From Chloroflexota bacterium (lineage in GTDB: Bacteria; Chloroflexota; Anaerolineae; JACRMK01), in assembly GCA_016200765.1 (NCBI GenBank), contig JACQEC010000077.1, positions 1 to 9,117 of the forward strand: a stretch of 9,117 nt of DNA. The letters are read 5' to 3'. The notes beneath the pieces are model-generated. The model had not been told where the DNA came from. It worked only from the letters and a program-made list of their open reading frames with translations, and made no database searches. Both the position numbers and the translations under genes were made by a program. This document shows, one piece after another, positions 1-5,535 of the stretch (its first letter is position 1; each line of letters begins with the position of its first letter).

Positions 1-387
1 GTCTTTCGCTCCAGCGGCGCGGGCGGCCAGAACGTGCAGAAGACCTCGACGGCCGTGCGCCTGACGCACCTGCCCACCGGCATCGTCGTCACCTGCCAGA
101 ACGAGCGCTCGCAAATCCAGAACCGCGAACTGGCCCTGCGCGTCTTGAAGTCGCGGCTCTATGAATTGGCGCACGCCGAGCGCGAGGAAGAGATCGCGCG
201 CATCAAGGGCAAGCACGGCGGCATGGGCTTCGGCAACCAGATGCGCTCATACGTCCTGCACCCGTACCAGATGGTCAAAGACCACCGCACCGACCATGAG
301 ACCGGCAACACGCAGGCCGTGCTCGACGGCGCGCTTGACGAGTTTATCGAAGCCTATCTGCGTCAGCAGATGGCGAAGAAAAATTAA
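1..387 (+). CDS. prfB: Peptide chain release factor 2 (RF2), C-terminal part; 5' end outside window
   Basis: RF2 recognises UGA and UAA stop codons in the ribosomal A site and triggers hydrolysis of peptidyl-tRNA. The frame is open from base 1 and gives 128 residues before the TAA at 385-387. The catalytic GGQ tripeptide is at fragment residues 8-10 (bases 22-30) inside the context RSSGAGGQNV. It is followed by the class I release-factor core with TGIV, QNERSQ, an IRSYVLHP-like segment (MRSYVLHPYQMVKD) and the C-terminal NTQAVLDGALDEFI stretch, which favours RF2 over RF1. The stop-recognition domain, and any programmed frameshift site, would lie upstream and cannot be seen. The gene is followed 11 bases later by citrate synthase on the same strand. 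The AGGAGG of that gene begins on the last base of this stop codon, so co-transcription or coupled translation is likely. The family assignment is very secure. Confidence 0.96.
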   Translation, partial: VFRSSGAGGQNVQKTSTAVRLTHLPTGIVVTCQNERSQIQNRELALRVLKSRLYELAHAEREEEIARIKGKHGGMGFGNQMRSYVLHPYQMVKDHRTDHETGNTQAVLDGALDEFIEAYLRQQMAKKN

Positions 388-392
388 GGAGG
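387..392 (+). promoter_or_regulatory. Shine-Dalgarno sequence AGGAGG of the citrate synthase gene
   Basis: A full AGGAGG starts on the last A of the prfB stop codon and ends 6 bases before the ATG at 399. It fixes that start and suggests that ribosomes terminating on prfB can reinitiate. The site is part of a self-complementary GGAGGCCTCC (388-397). Confidence 0.85.
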
Positions 393-398
393 CCTCCA

Positions 399-1514
399 AT
401 GACGAATCGAAGCAAAGGGCTGGCCGGCGTCGTCGCGGGACAGACGGCGATCAGCGAAGTCTATGGACAGGAAGGCCGGCTGGTTTATCGCGGCTACGAC
501 ATTCACGATCTGGCCGCAAACACGACCTTTGAAGAGGTCGCCTACCTTTTGTGGCGCGGCGACCTGCCCAGCGCGGCGCAGTTGGCCGCGCTCAAGGCGC
601 AAATGGCCGCCGCGCGCGAATTGCCGGACGGCGTGCTGAAGGCCATGCGCCTACTGCCCCCATCCGCCGCGCCGATGGATGTCCTGCGCACGGTCGTCTC
701 GCGGCTGGGCATCGAAGACCCGCACATGACCCCGACTCCGGATCAGGCTATCGGGCTGACAGCCAAAATCCCGACCATCCTGGCGGCCTTCCACCGCCTG
801 CGGCAGGGATTGGAGCCGTTGCCTGCTCGCCCCGACCTCAGCCACACGGGCAACTATATCTATCTGCTCACCGGCCAAGAACCCACGCCCGTCGCCGCCG
901 AATCGCTGGGCACCTACTTCATCCTGCTGGCCGACCACGGCTTCAACGCGTCAACCTTCACCGCGCGCATCGTGACCTCCACCGCCTCGGACATCTACTC
1001 GGCGGTCAGCGCGGGCATCGGCGCGCTGAAAGGTCCCCTGCACGGCGGCGCGCCCTCGCTGGTGCTGGAGATGCTGCAGGCCATCGGCACGCCAGAGAAC
1101 GCCGAGGCGTGGATGCGCAATCGCTTGAAGCAGGGCCCGATCATGGGCATCGGCCACCGCATCTATCGCGCCGAAGACCCGCGCGCCGAAATCCTGCGTG
1201 AGTTGTCGCGCCGGGTGGCCGACGCGCAGTTCTTTCATCTGGCCTGGGAGTCGGAGCAGACCGCCCTGCGGCTGGTGCACGAGAACCCGCGCGCCTCGCG
1301 GATGTACACCAACGTCGAGTTCTACAGCGCGGCCACCCTGCACGCCGCCGGACTCCCGCCCGACCTGTTCACGCCGAGCTTCGCCGCCAGCCGCACCGCC
1401 GGCTACACCGCGCACATCTTGGAGCAGGTAGCCGAGCACGAACTCATTCGCCCGAACTCCGAGTACATCGGTCAGGTCGGGCGCAAGGTGGTGCCGCTGG
1501 CGGAGCGGGGGTAA
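399..1514 (+). CDS. gltA: Citrate synthase / 2-methylcitrate synthase family, short type II-like form
   Basis: The enzyme condenses oxaloacetate with acetyl-CoA (or propionyl-CoA in methylcitrate synthases) at the entry to the TCA cycle, in the cytoplasm. The protein is 371 residues, the usual length of the short dimeric bacterial/archaeal form. Visible motifs are VYRGYDIHDLA (29-39), the substrate-side HGFNAST (180-186), GPLHGGAPS with the catalytic His215, GIGHRIYRAEDPRAEIL with His253 and Arg254, and the anion-binding SRTAGY (Arg332) and RPNSEY (Arg351). In NVEFYS the position normally held by the catalytic Asp (NVDFYSG in classical enzymes) is Glu307. Some CitA-like homologues also carry NVE there, so this may mark a subfamily and not a dead enzyme. 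The start is set by AGGAGG at 387-392. Specificity for acetyl- or propionyl-CoA cannot be decided from sequence. The symbol gltA is used in the broad sense. Confidence 0.94.
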   Translation: MTNRSKGLAGVVAGQTAISEVYGQEGRLVYRGYDIHDLAANTTFEEVAYLLWRGDLPSAAQLAALKAQMAAARELPDGVLKAMRLLPPSAAPMDVLRTVVSRLGIEDPHMTPTPDQAIGLTAKIPTILAAFHRLRQGLEPLPARPDLSHTGNYIYLLTGQEPTPVAAESLGTYFILLADHGFNASTFTARIVTSTASDIYSAVSAGIGALKGPLHGGAPSLVLEMLQAIGTPENAEAWMRNRLKQGPIMGIGHRIYRAEDPRAEILRELSRRVADAQFFHLAWESEQTALRLVHENPRASRMYTNVEFYSAATLHAAGLPPDLFTPSFAASRTAGYTAHILEQVAEHELIRPNSEYIGQVGRKVVPLAERG

Positions 1515-1519
1515 CCCAC

Positions 1520-1570
1520 ACCCCAACCCACTCCCGTGGAGGGAGAGGGCGACGGGTGAAGGCTGGGGGT
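1520..1570. repeat. Imperfect palindromic C/G-rich intergenic element after citrate synthase
   Basis: Just after the gltA stop lies a C-rich arm (ACCCCAACC, 1520-1528) and a G-rich arm (GGCTGGGGGT, 1561-1570) that can pair imperfectly. Inside them is a small perfect stem, CTCCC (1531-1535) with GGGAG (1541-1545). No T-run follows, so it is not a classical intrinsic terminator, although it could shield the mRNA 3' end. The style matches dispersed intergenic repeats I remember from Chloroflexota, but copy number cannot be judged from one window. Confidence 0.45.
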
Positions 1571-1601
1571 ACTGAATTGCCATTGCGAATCGCCGCCTTC
1601 A

Positions 1602-1610
1602 TGGTATAGT
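1602..1610 (+). promoter_or_regulatory. Extended -10 promoter TGGTATAGT upstream of the first TadG-like/PASTA gene
   Basis: TATAGT (1605-1610) is preceded by TG plus one base, the extended -10 form. A weak TTGCGA (1584-1589) sits at 15-base spacing. Transcription would begin about 1617, only a few bases before the ATG at 1620, and no Shine-Dalgarno sequence is present. The mRNA is therefore probably leaderless or nearly so. The paralogous gene at 3210 has the same TGNTATAGT core. Confidence 0.5.
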
Positions 1611-1619
1611 TATAGCGAC

Positions 1620-2969
1620 ATGTCATTCTCTAGGAGAAATCTGCCCTTGCGTTTGCCCGATTCCCAGAGCGGCCAGACCATCGTCCTGATCGCGCTGATG
1701 TTCGCCGGGCTGGTTGCCTTTGTCGGGCTGGCGCTCGACGCCGGGCAGGTGTATCAGATGCGGCGGCAGATGCAGAACGCCGCCGACGCCGGATCGTTCG
1801 CCGGAGGCCGCGAGTTGGGTCTGGGCGGCGACCAGTTAGCCATCTATAACCAGATCAGCCAGTACACGATCGGCAGTAACGGGGTGGGCAACAGCGCGGA
1901 TAGCTTCACCGCCGTCTTCCAGCCCAGCGGCGAGGCCGTGACCGCTTCCAACTCGCCGGCGCCCGACGGGGACAACTGTGTGCAGGTCACCAGCCAGCGC
2001 ACCTTCCAGACTCTGATCATCTCGTTCCTCGGCTTCAACACGCTGACCGCCTCCGCCGACGCCACGTCCTGCTCCGGCTCACTGCAAACGTTGAGCGCCG
2101 CCGCAGCGACCAGCCCGAGCGGCACGGGGCCGGTGCTGTGGCCGATGGTTGTCTTTCAACAAGACTTCGACTACGGCGCGACCTATAACCTGTGGGATAA
2201 CCTTCCCAATGCGCCCGGCAACTTCGGCTTTGTAGACTTTAATGGCGGCAACAATAACCGAACCGAACTGTCCGACTGGCTGCGCAACGGCTACGGCGGA
2301 CCGTACTACAACATCCTCGGAAACACGTGCGGCGGTCTGGGCACCACGGTGACCGAGTTGAGCGTGCCGGCCTGCCTGCCCGGCGACACGGGCGTGAAGT
2401 CGGCGGTGGCCGACGACGCGGCTAGCAAGATCGGCAGTGATGTGACCATTCTGGTCTACGACCAAGCCTATGGGCAAGGCGCCAATACCAGTTATCATGT
2501 CATCGGCTTTGCCATGTTCACCGTGACTGCGGTCAATTTTTTTGGCAACCCCAAAGCCATCCAGGGTACATTTAAGCAGTGGGCTTTGGTCGGCCAGGTT
2601 GGCGCCAGCACGCCCAACTATGGCGTGACGGCGGTCAAACTCACCAGTTCTCACAGCGCCCAGAACACACCCGCCCCCACCAACACGCCACAGCAAGTAG
2701 CAACCAACACGCCCATCCCAACCGCGACCGGCACGGCCACCCCAACACCCACACGCACCCCGACTCCGACCAGCACGCCAACCTGTAAGACCGTGCCGAA
2801 CCTGATTGGCCTGACCGTCGCCAACGCGCGCACCGCGTGGACCACCGCCGGTTTCACCGGCACGTTCACCCCTAGCAGCGGCCAGGACAACAAGAGCGTG
2901 GATACACAGACCCTCACCGCCGGCTCCTGCCAGCTGGCCACGTCCAGCATCACGGTAACATTCCACTAA
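1620..2969 (+). CDS. Secreted TadG-like (Tad domain) protein with Thr/Pro linker and C-terminal PASTA domain, copy 1
   Basis: The 449-residue protein is predicted to be anchored in the membrane and mostly extracytoplasmic. Residues 17-58 match the TadG-like N-terminus: SGQT, then a hydrophobic segment (about 20-40) ending GLALDAGQ, then YQMRRQMQNAADAG, as in TadE/TadG pseudopilin-type proteins of Flp pilus systems. The middle region has four Cys at 120, 151, 237 and 252 that are all kept in the downstream paralogue, and a GNFGFVDFNGG motif (200-210). Residues 349-388 form a Thr/Pro linker. Residues 391-448 form one PASTA-like domain (VPNLIGLTVANAR...), bracketed by Cys389 and Cys437. PASTA domains often bind peptidoglycan fragments or beta-lactams, so a wall-attached role is inferred. 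No TadA ATPase, TadB/C or prepilin peptidase genes are in view. The start lacks a Shine-Dalgarno sequence, but the ATG gives the expected N-terminus and follows the promoter closely. Its exact function is unknown. Confidence 0.85.
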   Translation: MSFSRRNLPLRLPDSQSGQTIVLIALMFAGLVAFVGLALDAGQVYQMRRQMQNAADAGSFAGGRELGLGGDQLAIYNQISQYTIGSNGVGNSADSFTAVFQPSGEAVTASNSPAPDGDNCVQVTSQRTFQTLIISFLGFNTLTASADATSCSGSLQTLSAAAATSPSGTGPVLWPMVVFQQDFDYGATYNLWDNLPNAPGNFGFVDFNGGNNNRTELSDWLRNGYGGPYYNILGNTCGGLGTTVTELSVPACLPGDTGVKSAVADDAASKIGSDVTILVYDQAYGQGANTSYHVIGFAMFTVTAVNFFGNPKAIQGTFKQWALVGQVGASTPNYGVTAVKLTSSHSAQNTPAPTNTPQQVATNTPIPTATGTATPTPTRTPTPTSTPTCKTVPNLIGLTVANARTAWTTAGFTGTFTPSSGQDNKSVDTQTLTAGSCQLATSSITVTFH

Positions 2970-2989
2970 CCCCTGCCTTCCGTCATTCT

Positions 2990-3044
2990 GAGCGGAGTGA
3001 AGAATCTCGGCTGACTGCCTGAAAGAGACTCTGCGCTCCGCTTC
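2990..3044. repeat. Long imperfect hairpin (REP/MITE-like) between the two TadG-like/PASTA genes
   Basis: The left arm at 2990-3008 (GAGCGGAGTGAAGAATCTC) pairs with the right arm at 3025-3044 (GAGACTCTGCGCTCCGCTTC). The stem has about 19 paired positions with one bulge, one G-T pair and two mismatches, around a 16-base loop. It begins 20 bases after the stop of copy 1. The text CGTCATTCTGAGCGGAGTGA just at its left edge resembles a dispersed intergenic repeat I remember from several bacterial phyla. A role in transcription termination or mRNA 3'-end stability is possible, but no T-run follows. Confidence 0.6.
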
Positions 3045-3128
3045 ATCCCTGCCGCGTGCTGTGCGCGAGACAACCGTAACGGAGAAGCCCCCCGGCACTC
3101 CCCTGTCCAAGACGGTACTCTCTCGCTA

Positions 3129-3156
3129 TTGCCAAACGCCTGCCAGGTGCTATAGT
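3129..3156 (+). promoter_or_regulatory. Sigma70-type promoter of the second TadG-like/PASTA gene
   Basis: TTGCCA (3129-3134), a 16-base spacer and TATAGT (3151-3156) preceded by TGC, an extended -10. Predicted transcription start is about 3163, giving a leader of roughly 45 bases that ends in a GAGG ribosome-binding site (3200-3203), 6 bases before the ATG at 3210. The second copy thus has its own promoter, and the repeat at 2990-3044 separates it from copy 1. Confidence 0.6.
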
Positions 3157-3209
3157 ACGATTAGCCTTGAAGGTGCGGCACGCTGAACGCTAGCGAAGCG
3201 AGGTACGTA

Positions 3210-4625
3210 ATGAATAAACAGACAACTCATCCCCAACGGCAACGCGGCCAGTCCGTTGTGCTGATTGGCCTGATGATGGTGGGCTTGGTAGCCTTTGTGG
3301 GGCTGGCGCTGGACGCCGGACAGTTCTACGAGATGCGCCGCCGGATGCAGAATGCGGCGGATGGGGGAGCCTACGCGGGCGCGCGCGAGTTGAGCAATGG
3401 CAACAGTCAGGGCACGATCTACGACCAGATCAACCAATATACGGTGGGGAAGAACGGCGTCGGCAACGGGGCGGACTCGGCGACGGCGATTTTTCTCCCC
3501 AGCGGCAGCCCCGTCGTGTCCGGCGGCTACGGCGTGTATCCACTTGCCAGCGATAACTGCGTGCAGGTATCTACCCGCCTCACTTTCCAGACCCTGCTCA
3601 TCTCATTTCTCGGATTCCAGACGCTCGACGCCAGCGGCGATGCAGTGGCTTGCAGTGGCACGTTGAAATCCACCAAGACGGATTTGTGGCCGGTGGTGGT
3701 GCAACAGCAAAACTTCCAGTTCGGCAGTGAATACTGCTTGTGGGATCAAGGCGAGGGCTGCGGCAATACCGGTCCGGGCAACTTCGGCTGGCTGGACTTC
3801 AACGGCGGCAACAACAACTCCGGCGACACAGCCAACTGGCTGGAAGATGGCTACAGTGGGCCGTATCAAACCTATACCGGCAATAGCTGCGGCACCAACA
3901 ACGGGATGGTGTCCAGCATCGTCGCGCCCATCTGCCTGCAGGGCGACCCCGGTGTCGCCACCACGAACGACATCCGCGACGCCGCGGCCAGCAAGATTGG
4001 CCAGGATGTGACGGTCCTCATCTACGACTTGACCTACGGTTCCGGCTCCAACCTCACCTATCATGTCATCGCCTACGCGCGCTTTACGCCCACCAGCATC
4101 AATTTCAAGGGCAACATCAAAGAGATTCGCGGCTCGTTCAAGAAGTGGACCCTGCCCGGCGAGATCTGCACGAGCGGCTGCGGGCCGGATTTCGGCGCCA
4201 AGGGGGTGAAACTGTTCAAAAGCACGGTGGCGCTCAACACGCCCGCACCCACCAGCACCGCCGCCGTCCCGACCTCCACGCCCACGCGCACAGCCGTGCC
4301 TAGCGCGACTGCCACCGCTACCGCGACAGCGACGAGCACACCGACCAGCACCTCCACGCCGGTGGGCGCCACCCCCACGCCGGCCCCGCCCACCGCCACA
4401 CCGTCAACCACACCGTTGCCCACCAGCACGCCCTGCGGCGGGCTGGTAGTGCCGAACTTTGTGGGAATGGTGGTGATTGACGCGCGCAACCTGTGGACCA
4501 CCGTCGGCTTCACCGGCATCTTTAGCCCGGAGCGTGGGTCGAATTACAAGGTCGTGCTGTCGCAAAGCCTGACGCCCGGCTCGTGCCAGCCGCGCACGAT
4601 AAACATTGACACGGTGGTTAGCTAA
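3210..4625 (+). CDS. Secreted TadG-like (Tad domain) protein with Thr/Pro linker and C-terminal PASTA domain, copy 2
   Basis: This is a 471-residue paralogue of the gene immediately upstream, with the same order of parts. A short basic N-terminus precedes RGQSVVLIG and a hydrophobic segment (about 14-35), followed by EMRRRMQNAADGG, the TadG-like signature. The extracellular region contains GNFGWLDFNGG (190-200) and Cys117, 148, 227 and 242, equivalent to those in copy 1. It also has extra Cys at 176, 184, 310 and 314. Residues 343-408 are a Thr/Pro/Ala linker, longer than in copy 1, with a run of alternating Ala-Thr. The C-terminal PASTA-like domain spans 413-471, bracketed by Cys409 and Cys459. 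The start is supported by GAGG (3200-3203) and an upstream promoter. The last 8 bases overlap the stop end of murQ on the other strand. A peptidoglycan-facing structural or adhesive role is inferred from the domains, and no partner genes of a complete Tad pilus system are visible. Confidence 0.85.
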   Translation: MNKQTTHPQRQRGQSVVLIGLMMVGLVAFVGLALDAGQFYEMRRRMQNAADGGAYAGARELSNGNSQGTIYDQINQYTVGKNGVGNGADSATAIFLPSGSPVVSGGYGVYPLASDNCVQVSTRLTFQTLLISFLGFQTLDASGDAVACSGTLKSTKTDLWPVVVQQQNFQFGSEYCLWDQGEGCGNTGPGNFGWLDFNGGNNNSGDTANWLEDGYSGPYQTYTGNSCGTNNGMVSSIVAPICLQGDPGVATTNDIRDAAASKIGQDVTVLIYDLTYGSGSNLTYHVIAYARFTPTSINFKGNIKEIRGSFKKWTLPGEICTSGCGPDFGAKGVKLFKSTVALNTPAPTSTAAVPTSTPTRTAVPSATATATATATSTPTSTSTPVGATPTPAPPTATPSTTPLPTSTPCGGLVVPNFVGMVVIDARNLWTTVGFTGIFSPERGSNYKVVLSQSLTPGSCQPRTINIDTVVS

Positions 4626-5526
4626 GGTCGCCCAGCGCGCCGCGCACAAAGCCGCCAGACGCTTGCAGGCGGCGGCGCGCTTCAGCCGCGCTCACTCCGG
4701 CCAGCCTCATCACCATCGCCGTCTTGACCTCCCAATTGACGCGCGGCAGCAGGCGGCGCGCGCGCGCTTCGTCCATGCCGGTGGCCTCGCAGAGGATGCG
4801 CGCCGCGCGCGCTTTCAGCTTCTCGTTGCTGGCCTGCACATCCACCATCAAATTGCGATACACCTTGCCAAGTTGCACCATCGTCGCCGTGCTGAGCATG
4901 TTCAGCACCATCTTCTGCGCGCTGCCGGCCTTCAGGTGCGTCGAGCCGGAGATGATCTCCGGGCCGGTCATCGGCGCGATGACCACCTCGGCGAGGTCGG
5001 CCAGCGGCGATGGCAATGAGTTAACCAGCGCCACCCGCGCCGCGCCAACCTTCTGCGCACAGCGCAGAGCGCCGACCACGTAGGGCGTGCGCCCGCTGGC
5101 GGCGATGCCCACCACCACGTCGGCGCGCGCCAGACCCAGATTCTGCAGGTCGCGCGCGCCCGCCTCTGCGTCGTCCTCCGCGCCCTCGCTGGAGCGCACC
5201 AGCGCCGGATAGCCGCCGGCAATCACGCCCTGCACCCGTTCCGGCGGCACGCCAAAGGTCGGCGGGCATTCGCTGGCATCCAATACGCCCAGCCGCCCGC
5301 TGGTGCCGGCGCCGACATAGATCAGCCGCCCGCCCTGCGCCATGCGCGCGGCGATCAACTCAACGGCCTGCGCAATCTGCGGGAGCTGGGCGCGCACCGC
5401 CCGCACCGCCTGCGCGTCCTCGCGGTTCATCGCGCGCGCGATCTGCAAAGGCGACCACTGATCGAGGTCGCGATAGCGCTCGTTGGTCCCTTCGGTAGCC
5501 AGTTGGCGGAGATTGACCCGGCTCAT
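4618..5526 (-). CDS. murQ: N-acetylmuramic acid 6-phosphate etherase MurQ
   Basis: MurQ cleaves the D-lactyl ether of MurNAc-6-phosphate to give GlcNAc-6-phosphate and D-lactate, a cytoplasmic step of cell-wall sugar recycling. The product is 302 residues, the normal family length. It starts with the typical LATEGTNERYRDLD (9-22). It has a SIS sugar-phosphate fold with VGAGTSGRLGVLDASECPP (71-89), then EGAEDD and GIAASGRTPYVVGAL. By spacing from characterised MurQ enzymes, Glu86 and Glu117 are the likely catalytic acid/base residues. NLMVDVQASNEKL and the C-terminal LLPRVNWEVKTAMVM helical segment complete the family pattern. Upstream on the minus strand, AGGAGGA (complement of 5531-5537) lies 4 bases from the ATG. 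The gene follows the dehydrogenase-like lipoprotein by 9 bases, so the two probably share a transcript. No AnmK kinase or MurP transporter gene is in view. Confidence 0.97.
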   Translation of the reverse strand: MSRVNLRQLATEGTNERYRDLDQWSPLQIARAMNREDAQAVRAVRAQLPQIAQAVELIAARMAQGGRLIYVGAGTSGRLGVLDASECPPTFGVPPERVQGVIAGGYPALVRSSEGAEDDAEAGARDLQNLGLARADVVVGIAASGRTPYVVGALRCAQKVGAARVALVNSLPSPLADLAEVVIAPMTGPEIISGSTHLKAGSAQKMVLNMLSTATMVQLGKVYRNLMVDVQASNEKLKARAARILCEATGMDEARARRLLPRVNWEVKTAMVMRLAGVSAAEARRRLQASGGFVRGALGDLS

Positions 5527-5535
5527 GTCGTCCTC

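Noticed and set aside
2079..3110. Long minus-strand frame of 343 residues opposite the first TadG-like gene
   Set aside because: It is antisense to a well-supported gene, extends through the intergenic hairpin, and its composition (Gly/Arg/Ala-rich, no motif) is typical of a shadow frame in GC-rich DNA.
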